A DNA stretch of 37,507 bases from Lachnospiraceae bacterium UBA3772 (GTDB lineage: Bacteria; Bacillota; Clostridia; Lachnospirales; Lachnospiraceae): the NCBI GenBank assembly GCA_002371025.1, contig DFFQ01000007.1:1-37507 (forward strand), in the 5' to 3' direction. The translations under genes were made by a program, and so were the position numbers. Below the pieces are notes generated by a model. The model saw only the letters and a program-made list of their open reading frames with translations. It was not told the origin of the DNA and did not search any database. Positions 23,637 through 32,819 of this stretch are shown piece by piece. Numbering within the stretch: position 1 is the first letter of the stretch; every line of letters begins with the position of its first letter.

Positions 23637-24845
23637 TTATTTCATCTCTTTCAGAGCTTTCTTTCGTTCATACATCTTTTTATCTGCCCGCTCAAATATT
23701 TCTTCCACTGATTTATCTCTATCCGGAACAAGAATCTCTAATCCTGAAGCTACTACTACTTTACCATTTTCCAGATTTTCTTCCACCTCATTTTCAAACG
23801 CTGAAATAAGCATCTCCCTAACGCTAAAATCAGATCCTTGAAGAATTACCGCAAATTCATCTCCACCTATACGAAATACCGGACTATGAGCAAATCTCTT
23901 ACAGATCATCATACATCCATCTTTAATATACTGATCACCAGCCTCATGCCCCAGCGTATCATTTACTTCTTTTAGATTATTTAAGTCGAAAACGATAATC
24001 CCAAGTTCCTTTATAGTCTTTTCAGCGATTGAACCATTTAGTCTTTCAACAGCTTCTACGTAGGCATTTTTACTCTTTACACCTGTTAAAGAATCTCTAT
24101 AAGCTGACTGTTTTGCTGATCCAAGTTCTTCCTTTTGTTCCTTATTTATCTCTAATAATTTTTCTAGGTTTTTCTGATATTCCACTTTTCTATCTTCGAA
24201 AACAAAAGTATGCAATATACAGGTTCCAATTAAGCAACCTATTGAATAAACAGGAACCGCCCAGTAATACATCTGAATTCCTATACAGATCAGCTGTTCA
24301 ATACCAAACGCCCCTATGGCAAGATACCTCCATCCCTCTCTATCTTTCCTCTTTCCTCCCTGGATCAATGTATAAATAGCAACAAGCAGGAAAAACCCTA
24401 TCTGAATTTCATAAGTTATAAACCTGGCTGTACCTGAAGAAAAATCATTTTTAGTATCATAACTAAAGAATATCGGTTTATAAAAATTAATGATAAGAAT
24501 AGTTATGATGTAAATAGCATAGATCTGACATAAAAAATGTATCAGCACATCAAACCACTTATGATTATTAAGAAGTTTAATAACATAATGCGTCCATAGG
24601 ATAACTGTTAATGCCATGGAAAGAAAATAGATAACTGTATCAACATAGAGCCAGAACATTATCTCCGTGGCATCCAGAATACCCCACATAATATCTAATA
24701 CTATAAATAATAAAACACTGAGCAGGAATCTTCTATATTCTTTAAATGCTATAAAATATCTATGATCCGCCCTGGGATTGAGCACTTCATAGTTGATGAT
24801 CATAATCACCAGAAATGCCACAATACAAACACTTGCATATACCAT
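23637..24845 (-). CDS. Membrane-bound diguanylate cyclase (GGDEF)
   Basis: The N-terminal ~215 residues form about seven membrane helices without a recognised sensor family. A coiled segment (about 218-240, YQKNLEKLLEINKEQKEEL) connects to the GGDEF domain (about 245-400). That domain carries DSLTGVKSKNAY, FDLNNLKEVNDTLGHEAGD and an intact RIGGDEF active site, so it should make cyclic di-GMP from two GTP. The inhibitory RxxD site normally just upstream of GGDEF is missing (RFAHSPVFRIGG), suggesting no product inhibition. The ATG follows AAGGGGGG. It stands alone between two terminators. Confidence 0.93.
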   Translation of the reverse strand: MVYASVCIVAFLVIMIINYEVLNPRADHRYFIAFKEYRRFLLSVLLFIVLDIMWGILDATEIMFWLYVDTVIYFLSMALTVILWTHYVIKLLNNHKWFDVLIHFLCQIYAIYIITILIINFYKPIFFSYDTKNDFSSGTARFITYEIQIGFFLLVAIYTLIQGGKRKDREGWRYLAIGAFGIEQLICIGIQMYYWAVPVYSIGCLIGTCILHTFVFEDRKVEYQKNLEKLLEINKEQKEELGSAKQSAYRDSLTGVKSKNAYVEAVERLNGSIAEKTIKELGIIVFDLNNLKEVNDTLGHEAGDQYIKDGCMMICKRFAHSPVFRIGGDEFAVILQGSDFSVREMLISAFENEVEENLENGKVVVASGLEILVPDRDKSVEEIFERADKKMYERKKALKEMK

Positions 24846-24984
24846 ATAAGCCCCCCCTTATAATATACTGCAATCACTTTAATTTTTCCGTCTTCTAGCC
24901 AACATTATATACCTATTATCATATCATATATACCTAAAAGGAAAAAAATCACAAACAATTCACTTTACTTTATTCCCATATTTT

Positions 24985-25014
24985 AAAAACCCCGATGATA
25001 AATTTCATCGGGGT
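24985..25014 (-). terminator. Terminator of the dlt-like operon
   Basis: ACCCCGATGA and TCATCGGGGT form a perfect 10-bp stem, followed by TTTTTAAAA on the minus strand, 10 bases after the stop of the adenylation-nitroreductase gene. Confidence 0.85.
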
Positions 25015-25023
25015 CTCAAAAAT

Positions 25024-27123
25024 TTAAACAAACTTTATTACATTTTCTTTTTTCTTTAAAAATGCGCCTTCGGTCAGCGAATAACCCATAGCTATAGTTG
25101 ACCATACTGTATGATTCTTTGGCACTCCAAACTCAGTTAAAATCTCACTGACTGGTGATACATCTCTTAATGTCATAAGAGGATTTAACCAGACTGAGCC
25201 AATACCAAAAGAATGAGCGGCAAGCATCATGTTTTCTGATGCATTTGATGCATCCTGACATCCTAGTGGATTTCTGTTATCGTTTGATACTAAAACAAGA
25301 ACCTTAGGATTTTCCCATCCATAGAAATTCACATTGTTTTCCTTGGCTGCTTTCTCTGCTGATTCTTTTAACCTGGCTATATCTTCCGCCTTCTCAATTA
25401 CAGTAAACTGCCAGGTCTGAAGATTATGTCCGCTTGGTGCATAATATCCGCACTTAAGTATCACATCCAGTATTTCCCTTGGAATTTCCTGATCTGTAAA
25501 TTTACGGACACTTCTTCTGGTAAGAAGATTCTCAACAATTGGATTCATTAAAGGCTTATCTTCTTTTCCATTATAGATCTGAGAAAGTTTTTTTCTATCT
25601 ACTTTCTGCATTCTATTTCTTGGAAGTTCAAGAAGTTTAATATAAACCTTTGGCATTTTATAACGTTCCATATTTGCTGAAAGGAACTTTACAAAATCTT
25701 CTTCCACATATCCAGGCTTTGTCACAACAAAAAGTGCCGGAGCCTGTCCAGTGATATGATCCGGGTCTTCTACTCCAAGACATGCACATTCCTTGATGAA
25801 TTCATACTGGCCTGCTATATTTTCAACCTCGATAGGAGAAACCTTTTCTCCACCAACATTGATGATATCATCGGCTCTGCCTAACATATATACATTATTT
25901 TCATCATCAGTATATGCCAGATCTCCTGTAAGAAGCCATCCGTCTATAAGAGTCTGCTGGGTCTGTTCTTCATTATTCCAGTAACCCACCATCTGCATGT
26001 CGCCCTTTAATGTCATTCTGCCTGGGTTAGACTCATTTCCAACGATAAAATACTCTGCGAGATGTCCATTTATCTTTTCTGGATCATCTATTGGCGCATC
26101 CTGTGCAAGAACCCTTACCTCAACCTTACCCTTAAGAGGTCTTCCAAGGGATGAAACAACTTTTCCACCCTTATTAACACAATCTGTTACATCGCAGAAT
26201 ATTGCTCCACCGGATTCTGAACTTCCCCATGTATTGTAAATATGTACATCCGGAAGTAATTTTGATATTTCAAGTCTCTGAGCAACAGATAATGATCCAG
26301 CCCCGAACTCTATATATTTAAGCTTTGAAAGAACAAGGCTGAATGCATCCTGCATCTGTGACTTCATAACTTCATAAGAAGCTGGTACACAGGCCATTGC
26401 TGTACAGCTGAACTTTTCAATATTTTCCTCTACAGCCTTCGCAAAAGTAAAACCATTCTGAAGGATCACAGTTGCTCCCTGATAAAGAGTTGCTCTAAGA
26501 ACTCTAAGTGCAAATGAATGATTTAATGGCAAAGGAAGAAGCATTATTTCATTCTCTGAAATACCTATTCCTTCAATAGTATTCATATAAATGTTATGTA
26601 CTGATTTATATGCTAACTTAACTCCCTTAGGAGTTCCTGTAGAACCTGTTGTAAAAAGAATCTCTGCTAATTCGTCTTCATCAGGAATAGCATATTCTTC
26701 TTTTATCTTACTTATCTTGTCTTTAGATGCCTCGGCAGAAGCTTCATAAAACTTCTTTAATGATTTCACATTAAGATCTTTTGCCGCATCTTTTAAAGGC
26801 TTATCGCAAAGTAAGAGCGCTGCCCCGCAGGCTCCATAAACAAGCGCTATATTTTCTGCAGTTGAGTTTTTATCAAGAAAAACCGGTACTGCCCCTATCA
26901 TCTGAATTCCTAAGTATGCAACTACCATCTCAGGCTTTGATAAAGCCATAAAACAGACTCTATCACTTTTCTCAACCCCATTTTCCCTAAGGACAGCTGC
27001 CATACCGCAGATTCTTTCACATAACTGCTTATAAGTTAATTGTTCATTTTTAAATGCAACAGCTACTTTTTCAGGTTGTTTTTCTTCTAATTCAAAAAAC
27101 TTCCTAATCAGTGTATCTATCAT
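25024..27123 (-). CDS. Adenylation (ANL) enzyme fused to a nitroreductase domain
   Basis: Residues 1 to about 520 are an acyl/aminoacyl-adenylating enzyme of the DltA/AMP-ligase type. They carry the P-loop LFTTGSTGTPKG (157-168), YNTWGSSESGG, WLLTGDLAYTD, GRADDIINVGGEKVSPIEVE and the catalytic Lys in RNRMQKVDRKKL. Residues 527-699 are an FMN nitroreductase-like domain beginning NPIVENLLTRRSVRKF, with APSGHNLQTWQF and GIGSVWL. The ATG overlaps the stop of the carrier-protein gene (ATGA), so the partner is almost certainly that carrier. The enzyme should load a substrate on it, and the flavin domain may oxidise or reduce the bound group, as oxidase domains do in peptide synthetases. DltA itself has no such domain. 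The adenylated substrate is unknown. Last gene of the operon. Confidence 0.9.
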   Translation of the reverse strand: MIDTLIRKFFELEEKQPEKVAVAFKNEQLTYKQLCERICGMAAVLRENGVEKSDRVCFMALSKPEMVVAYLGIQMIGAVPVFLDKNSTAENIALVYGACGAALLLCDKPLKDAAKDLNVKSLKKFYEASAEASKDKISKIKEEYAIPDEDELAEILFTTGSTGTPKGVKLAYKSVHNIYMNTIEGIGISENEIMLLPLPLNHSFALRVLRATLYQGATVILQNGFTFAKAVEENIEKFSCTAMACVPASYEVMKSQMQDAFSLVLSKLKYIEFGAGSLSVAQRLEISKLLPDVHIYNTWGSSESGGAIFCDVTDCVNKGGKVVSSLGRPLKGKVEVRVLAQDAPIDDPEKINGHLAEYFIVGNESNPGRMTLKGDMQMVGYWNNEEQTQQTLIDGWLLTGDLAYTDDENNVYMLGRADDIINVGGEKVSPIEVENIAGQYEFIKECACLGVEDPDHITGQAPALFVVTKPGYVEEDFVKFLSANMERYKMPKVYIKLLELPRNRMQKVDRKKLSQIYNGKEDKPLMNPIVENLLTRRSVRKFTDQEIPREILDVILKCGYYAPSGHNLQTWQFTVIEKAEDIARLKESAEKAAKENNVNFYGWENPKVLVLVSNDNRNPLGCQDASNASENMMLAAHSFGIGSVWLNPLMTLRDVSPVSEILTEFGVPKNHTVWSTIAMGYSLTEGAFLKKKENVIKFV

Positions 27124-27347
27124 TTCTGAAGCCTTTCCACCATAGCGGCAAGTCCCTGAATAGAGTTAAAGTTTTCCTCTATTATCTCTTCATAAGGAAT
27201 TGTGATTCCAAATTCCATAGTAAGTGTTGCAATGATACCTGTAATTGTTAATGAATCTAAAATGCCATCATCAACTAATGCATCTGATGATTCAAAATCG
27301 ATTTCTGGATACTCCTCTGATAATAATTCTAAAATTCTTTCTTCCAT
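27120..27347 (-). CDS. Acyl/peptidyl carrier protein (DltC-like)
   Basis: The 75-residue carrier has the phosphopantetheine Ser at position 32 in DDGILDSLTITG; the preceding Asp and following Leu match DltC and other carrier proteins. The size is normal. It lies 17 bases after the MBOAT gene with AAGGGAG upstream, and 4 bases overlap the adenylating enzyme. It should be loaded by that enzyme and hand its cargo to the membrane acyltransferase. A phosphopantetheinyl transferase must act on it from elsewhere. Confidence 0.92.
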   Translation of the reverse strand: MEERILELLSEEYPEIDFESSDALVDDGILDSLTITGIIATLTMEFGITIPYEEIIEENFNSIQGLAAMVERLQK

Positions 27348-27364
27348 AAATTTGTCTCCCTTAT

Positions 27365-28909
27365 TTAAAATTTCATATATACAAAATCCGAAGCATTATA
27401 GCCCGGACCATATATGCCAAATACCAGCACTGCAAAGAAAGCGCCGTAGTAAATGAGCCATCTTATTGGCAATGGACATGATGCAACGCTCTCTCTGATC
27501 TTTACACCCTTCTCCTGCTTTAAGCTTATAAACCATAATAACATAATTGCAGCGATGCCTACCCAGAAATCCTGTCTGTCCACTCCCAGGGTAAATAATG
27601 TTCTGTCAAACCAGATGTGCATGTTAAATTTAGTCAGCATGCTTTTTACTATATACTTAACTGCGGCCCCTTTTCCAGGTCCAGTTACTACTCTTGCAAT
27701 ACTAAAGAATACAAATGTTCTGACCATCTGAAATCTTTTCCATCCGACAGAGTTTGCATCTATTCCAAGTTTCTTGTTGATATTCTTTAATTCCTGAGCA
27801 AAGATTGTTGATAAGATAATAAGAAGCCCCCAGTAGCATCCCCAGATTATATAATCTTTACCGGTTCCATGCCAGAGTCCGGTGAGGATCCATACAACTG
27901 AAAGAGGAACTATAGCCATAAATCTCTTGGCAGCCTTAACTCCAAATTTATCTTTTATCTTTTTACTTATAGCTATCAGTTTAGGACTGATAACCATCGG
28001 CATATAGATATAATCCTTGAACCATGTTCCAAGTGTTATATGCCATCTCCTCCAGAATTCTGCTACTGTCTTTGAGAAGAATGGTCTGTTAAAGTTCTCA
28101 TCAAGAGTAATTCCTAAAGTTTCAGAAATACCAATAGCAATATCCATGCAGCCTGAGAAATCACAATATAACTGAATAACTGAGCAAAGTACTATAGCAA
28201 CGAAAATCTGTCCTTCATAACTCTGATAATTCGAATAAACAGTCTTTACCATAATACCGAATCTATCGGCTATAACCATTTTTTTGAAGTAACCCCAAAG
28301 CATTCTCTGAACACCGAAGGAGAACTTTCTATTATCAAATCTCTGTGGCTCTGCTAACTGTTTAGCCAACTTGTTATGTCTTGGTATTGGTCCCTGTAAG
28401 ATCTGAGGAAAATAGATCATATATAAAAGCAGCTTTAAAGGATTCTTTTCTGCTTTATCCTTCTGCCAGTATACATCTGCCAGATAACCGATTATTCCGA
28501 AAGTATAATAAGATATTCCCAGCGGAACAATGATCTTAATTATGTCCCCTTCTTCTCTGTTATAATTTATAAATGCATCAAACAGCTCCTGACCAATCTT
28601 TGAATATACCAGTAATAAGATGATAACACCCATTCCAAGTATGTTCCATCTTTTAGCCTTAGTCTTCTTTTTAGCCATATCCAGGTCATTATACTTTGGA
28701 TTTTTATAAACACTCTCTACTAAAAGACTTGTTACATAAGCTATAAAGCAGGTTGCCGCTGCAAAGATTATCTTCTGCCAGCCAGCCATGCAATAGAAAA
28801 ATGCACTTGAGATAAGAAGTATTATCCATCTAAGCTTTTGTGGCATGATAAAATAAAGTATCCAGGTAGCAATCAAAAATATAAAAAACTGTAACTGTAT
28901 AAAATTCAT
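27365..28909 (-). CDS. MBOAT-family membrane O-acyltransferase (DltB/AlgI-like)
   Basis: The 514-residue multi-helix membrane protein carries both conserved MBOAT histidines: H290 in FWRRWHITLGTWFKDYIY and H347 in LTGLWHGTGKDY. The QGPIPRH and QLYCDFSG blocks are typical of the DltB/AlgI branch. It should move an acyl group from the cytosolic carrier protein across or onto the membrane for transfer to a cell-surface polymer. It follows the SGNH gene by 18 bases, with GGGAGAT upstream. Whether the acceptor is a teichoic acid, a polysaccharide or something else cannot be told, as no polymer genes are nearby. Confidence 0.94.
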   Translation of the reverse strand: MNFIQLQFFIFLIATWILYFIMPQKLRWIILLISSAFFYCMAGWQKIIFAAATCFIAYVTSLLVESVYKNPKYNDLDMAKKKTKAKRWNILGMGVIILLLVYSKIGQELFDAFINYNREEGDIIKIIVPLGISYYTFGIIGYLADVYWQKDKAEKNPLKLLLYMIYFPQILQGPIPRHNKLAKQLAEPQRFDNRKFSFGVQRMLWGYFKKMVIADRFGIMVKTVYSNYQSYEGQIFVAIVLCSVIQLYCDFSGCMDIAIGISETLGITLDENFNRPFFSKTVAEFWRRWHITLGTWFKDYIYMPMVISPKLIAISKKIKDKFGVKAAKRFMAIVPLSVVWILTGLWHGTGKDYIIWGCYWGLLIILSTIFAQELKNINKKLGIDANSVGWKRFQMVRTFVFFSIARVVTGPGKGAAVKYIVKSMLTKFNMHIWFDRTLFTLGVDRQDFWVGIAAIMLLWFISLKQEKGVKIRESVASCPLPIRWLIYYGAFFAVLVFGIYGPGYNASDFVYMKF

Positions 28910-28927
28910 TGGTTCATCTATCTCCCA

Positions 28928-30688
28928 TTAATTATCGCCATAAACGATATCATACAAATAGCTATTAGAATTATCACTATGTATAAGACTATGTTCTTCT
29001 TCATCTTCGCTATTTGTATCAATATAACAACTATCAACCACTTTTTTTGTAGCTTTATCAATTACAACGATATTAAGGCCAGTTTTATTTATAGTTATAG
29101 AACTACCCTTACTACCACCATCATCATATATATATATTTCAGCAGTATTACCACTTAAAACACCATCGCTAATTATATCTACAACTTTTCCCCCAAATTT
29201 ATATTGATAATTGATTCGTCGATTTGAAATCTGCTCATATTCAATATGTCCTGCGTCTATAAGTACCGCATACGCATTACCTGTGTCTGAATATTCTTTT
29301 AATTCCTTATATAATCCCAAATTATTCAATGCTTTTTCATCGTTTTCCAAAAGATTATCCTTCCAGCATTCTCTTGAAGCAATACATATTATATAATCCT
29401 CTGAATTCTCCTGTAAAAGCTGGGTATATTTTTGAAAATCCCCCTCCAGCTGAATATTTGCAACTCTTGCCAATTTATCGTAATTCTCCATATGTCCATC
29501 CATATAGGCACTTGATTTTTTGGCAAGATGATAATTGCTTACTAAATATTCGCCCATATAGTGACTTGCTTTGACTGCACCTGAATAGTTAAGATGCCAA
29601 CCAGAATCAAGGAAATCATTTTTTAAATCCAGATCAATATCTGACTCATATAAGAAATCATAATAATCTACGCCTAATTCTTCGGCAAATTCTTTAGTGA
29701 TATTATATTTAACTTCTGTCCATGAAGATAAATAATCATAATTATAAGCAAGAACAGGAAGTTTTATCATTATAAGTTTTGCATTATTATCTTTACATAA
29801 CTGACTTATTTTTTTTAGCCATTCACGCTGATTTTCATAGATTTCAGGGCTATATAAATCCTCTTCTTTTTCCCAGGTTTTCACCTCTCCAGATGAAATC
29901 TTTGTTACAAATCTACGGTGATCATCTTTAAGCATTTCATCTGTCATGGCATCTACTCCCGCTTTGTCAGTAACTGCCTCTCCTTTAATTGGACTAATAA
30001 CATATCCTGCAGTGCAATAATCCGCATTAGGACCCAAAACAAAATTGTCTTTAGTTAGTGTTTTCCAGTTTGAATGGTAATAAATAATAGGGAATATTAT
30101 AGAATTAAATCTTTCCATTTTATTCTTAGTACTGGTATCACTTGTCAATACACTATATTCCTTAGCAGCATCTATTTTTTCCTTTGACAAAGGATAAGGG
30201 TCTAAAGCTTTGCGCATCGCGCTATCTCCATATCTATTGTCTGAGAAAAACAAACTTGATGTATCCAGCACTACGTAAGAAGGTGATTGTCTCTTAAATG
30301 CTTCTTCCAGCAAGTAATAAGACATATCCAATGGTTGTGATGAAGTACTAAGGTTATAGCTTACAATCCCATATTCCTTATAAATTTCCATAGGAGAAAT
30401 AGCATACTGCATATGACTTACTCCTAAGAATACTACATCAACTGAATTCTTTTCTAAATTTCTAAATTCTTCCATCGACCAGGTTAAGTTTTCTTTATTC
30501 TGAGGCCAATTCCATCTTGGCATTAAAATTCTCTGGACCAATAGGAATAGAAAAACTCCTATTACAAGAAAGACGGACCAATTTATAAACCACAGTTTAT
30601 TATTTGATCCTTTTTTATTTTCGCATGATTCTGAAGAGACTAACTCCTTTTCTTTATTAGTCTCTTCCTTATTAACTATTTTTTTCAT
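28928..30688 (-). CDS. Membrane-anchored SGNH/DltD-like acyl-transfer protein with C-terminal FAM3/ILEI-like domain
   Basis: One N-terminal membrane helix (about residues 33-52) anchors an extracytoplasmic SGNH-type domain: nucleophile Ser near 91 in FLGVSHMQYAISPMEIY, and D361/H365 in DSGWHLNYSG. This pattern is shared with DltD and the AlgX/AlgJ-type partners of MBOAT proteins. The last ~190 residues hold blocks of the interleukin-like EMT inducer (FAM3) fold, in swapped order: YIICIASRECWKDN with ALNNLG first, then GLNIVVIDKATKKVVDS. I chose the ATG at 30688 because a partial site (GGTGA) precedes it; the GTG nine bases upstream lacks one. It is the first gene of the acylation operon and probably does the last transfer step outside the membrane. 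The ILEI comparison is by eye. Confidence 0.8.
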   Translation of the reverse strand: MKKIVNKEETNKEKELVSSESCENKKGSNNKLWFINWSVFLVIGVFLFLLVQRILMPRWNWPQNKENLTWSMEEFRNLEKNSVDVVFLGVSHMQYAISPMEIYKEYGIVSYNLSTSSQPLDMSYYLLEEAFKRQSPSYVVLDTSSLFFSDNRYGDSAMRKALDPYPLSKEKIDAAKEYSVLTSDTSTKNKMERFNSIIFPIIYYHSNWKTLTKDNFVLGPNADYCTAGYVISPIKGEAVTDKAGVDAMTDEMLKDDHRRFVTKISSGEVKTWEKEEDLYSPEIYENQREWLKKISQLCKDNNAKLIMIKLPVLAYNYDYLSSWTEVKYNITKEFAEELGVDYYDFLYESDIDLDLKNDFLDSGWHLNYSGAVKASHYMGEYLVSNYHLAKKSSAYMDGHMENYDKLARVANIQLEGDFQKYTQLLQENSEDYIICIASRECWKDNLLENDEKALNNLGLYKELKEYSDTGNAYAVLIDAGHIEYEQISNRRINYQYKFGGKVVDIISDGVLSGNTAEIYIYDDGGSKGSSITINKTGLNIVVIDKATKKVVDSCYIDTNSEDEEEHSLIHSDNSNSYLYDIVYGDN

Positions 30689-30738
30689 TTTTTTCACCGC
30701 TTATTTTTTTATTATGCCATAGATGCTATGACATATTT

Positions 30739-32247
30739 TTATTGATCAACCCTTGAGAGTAAAACTATTGTCTCCACATGCTGTGTATTTGGAAATTCAT
30801 CTATACAGCAGGCTCTTACCACCTTATAACCGCTTTCCTGTAATGTAATAAGATCTCTCTGAAGGGATGTTGGTTTACAACTTATATAAACCATATTCTT
30901 TACACCATAATCTATAATCTTTTCAAGAGCCTTAGGAGTACATCCCTCTCTTGGTGGATCAAGGATTATAAAATCAGGTTTCTCTTCTATCTCGTCAAGT
31001 TTTGCAAGTACATCTCCCGCAATAAACTCGCAATTCTTTAACTTATTCAGTTTAGCATTTTCCCTTGCTGCTTCAACCGCTTCTTCAACAATCTCAATTC
31101 CATATACCTTAGATGCAATAGGTGCCATAAGCTGAGCTATGGTTCCTGTTCCACTATAAAGATCATAGATGACACCGGCTTTTATATCTTTTGTCTCTCC
31201 CTTAACTGCCGCTTCATCATCTTCATATACACTAAGGACATATTCTCTTGCCTTACTGTAAAGGACTTCGCATCCCTTTGTATTTGTCTGGAAGAATGAA
31301 AATGGAGATACTTTAAACTTAAGTCCTAAAACTTCTTCTATAAGAAAATCATCTCCATAGATTTTTTTTATGGAGTCACATTTTACCGCATCTGAAAGTG
31401 AATTATTTTCTGTAAGAAGAACTCCCGCCAGATGACTGTGACTGTCCAGACTGTCAAATTTCCCTTCTTTTTCCAGCCTCTTAAGCCCTTCTACATATTC
31501 ATCCAGGCATAATTCCTGAAGGATCATATTCTTCTCAAATTCTTCTTTTTCTGGATCTATTACTACACCATTCTTTCCATCCGGAAGTTGTCTTTTAGTT
31601 GTAGTGACCAGATTGACCAGGATCCCACCATCATGATAAGACTGCCTTACCACTAAGAATCTTAATATTCCTTCATGACTCATTTTATGATAAAAACTGA
31701 CTTTCTTTTCTCGATAAAACTTTTGAGTATAGGAAAGGATCTCATTCCAGGCTTTTCTAACTATAGCACATCCATTTATCGGAAGGATATCATAATTTGA
31801 ATTCATCCTGTGAAGGCCCAGAGTCATAGGCCCGTCCTTTTCCTGATCTCCAAAGGTAAATTCCATCTTGTTTCTATATCCATATTGAGAAGGAGAAGCA
31901 ACTATCCCTTCCCAAGGAAGATCTGTCACAACTTCTCTTAACAGCTTCTCTATCATGTCACTCTTAAGTTTTAACTGAGTCTCATATTTCATTGTCTGAT
32001 AAGTGCATCCTCCGCACTCAAAGAAATGATGGCAGACGGGCTTTTCAGTCTCCATCGGCGACTCCTCTAAAACATCCATTGTAACAGCTTCATAATGGCT
32101 TGATCTCTTCTTTACGATCCTGCATCTTACCTTTTGACCGGGAAATGCATTTTTTACGATCACTTTTCTATCTTCCGCAGCAAAACTGCCTCTGTTGGGA
32201 AAGCTGTAATCAGTGATCACGCCTTCAATAATATCGCCTTTTTTCAT
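30739..32247 (-). CDS. rlmD: 23S rRNA (uracil-C5)-methyltransferase, RlmD/RlmCD type
   Basis: This TrmA-family enzyme methylates uracil in 23S rRNA using SAM. A TRAM domain (about 1-60) is followed by the iron-sulfur cysteines CHHFFECGGC, a catalytic domain with VIYDLYSGTGTIAQLMAP, and the nucleophile region MVYISCKPTSLQRDL. A loop at about 215-290 is longer than in E. coli RlmD. I start at the ATG of KKGDIIEGVITDY (32247) because GAGAGG sits just upstream; the TTG four codons earlier has no ribosome site. It lies 50 bases after a phosphoesterase gene and about 50 bases before the acylation operon, with only a weak hairpin (30714-30734) between, so read-through is possible. Confidence 0.92.
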   Translation of the reverse strand: MKKGDIIEGVITDYSFPNRGSFAAEDRKVIVKNAFPGQKVRCRIVKKRSSHYEAVTMDVLEESPMETEKPVCHHFFECGGCTYQTMKYETQLKLKSDMIEKLLREVVTDLPWEGIVASPSQYGYRNKMEFTFGDQEKDGPMTLGLHRMNSNYDILPINGCAIVRKAWNEILSYTQKFYREKKVSFYHKMSHEGILRFLVVRQSYHDGGILVNLVTTTKRQLPDGKNGVVIDPEKEEFEKNMILQELCLDEYVEGLKRLEKEGKFDSLDSHSHLAGVLLTENNSLSDAVKCDSIKKIYGDDFLIEEVLGLKFKVSPFSFFQTNTKGCEVLYSKAREYVLSVYEDDEAAVKGETKDIKAGVIYDLYSGTGTIAQLMAPIASKVYGIEIVEEAVEAARENAKLNKLKNCEFIAGDVLAKLDEIEEKPDFIILDPPREGCTPKALEKIIDYGVKNMVYISCKPTSLQRDLITLQESGYKVVRACCIDEFPNTQHVETIVLLSRVDQ

Positions 32248-32297
32248 GCTACCTCTCAATTTCTGTTTTTTCTATATCTATTAAAATCCTTACGGAT

Positions 32298-32798
32298 CTA
32301 ATCAGCTAACTTCTTTAACTGAATGTCCCACTCACCGTCATCCATAACATTAATGATAACATAGGTTTTTAATCTTTCCGAAGTTCTTGGCTGGGAAATG
32401 CTTCCAGGATTAATGACTATTGCTCCAAAGCTTCCTTCTTCTCTTATATCCGGAATATGTGTATGTCCATACATTACCACATCACAGTCATTATCTCTTG
32501 CCACTGACTCTAAAAATTCTGTGCCATCTCCCACGAAAAAACGGTTGCCATGAGAAAGATACGCAGTCCTTTCTCCTATAAAAACCTTACATGCCTTTGG
32601 GAGTTCAGGATCATAATCACAATTTCCTGCTACAAAATAAGAAGGACATTTAAGATAACTCTTTATAGTCTGAACATCTCTTATAACATCTCCTAAATGA
32701 ATAAAAAGATCTATATCTTTTTCAGAATCTATAGCCTTTATTACATTTTCAGTATTACCGTGAGAATCACTCACTACCATTATCTTACGAGCTTTCAT
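32298..32798 (-). CDS. YfcE/MJ0936-family metallophosphodiesterase
   Basis: The 166-residue enzyme has all blocks of the small calcineurin-like phosphoesterases: SDSHGN (11-16 region), HLGD, AGNCDYD, and YGHTHIPD, then NPGS. It should hydrolyse phosphodiesters with two metal ions; the natural substrate of this family is not settled. It sits 21 bases after rdgB, an arrangement common in Firmicutes. Confidence 0.93.
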   Translation of the reverse strand: MKARKIMVVSDSHGNTENVIKAIDSEKDIDLFIHLGDVIRDVQTIKSYLKCPSYFVAGNCDYDPELPKACKVFIGERTAYLSHGNRFFVGDGTEFLESVARDNDCDVVMYGHTHIPDIREEGSFGAIVINPGSISQPRTSERLKTYVIINVMDDGEWDIQLKKLAD

Positions 32799-32819
32799 TT
32801 TTGTCTTCCTTAACCGGTC

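Noticed and set aside
30714..30734. Terminator between rlmD and the acylation operon
   Set aside because: The 9-bp stem is followed by A-rich, not T-rich, sequence in the direction of the genes, so read-through looks possible.
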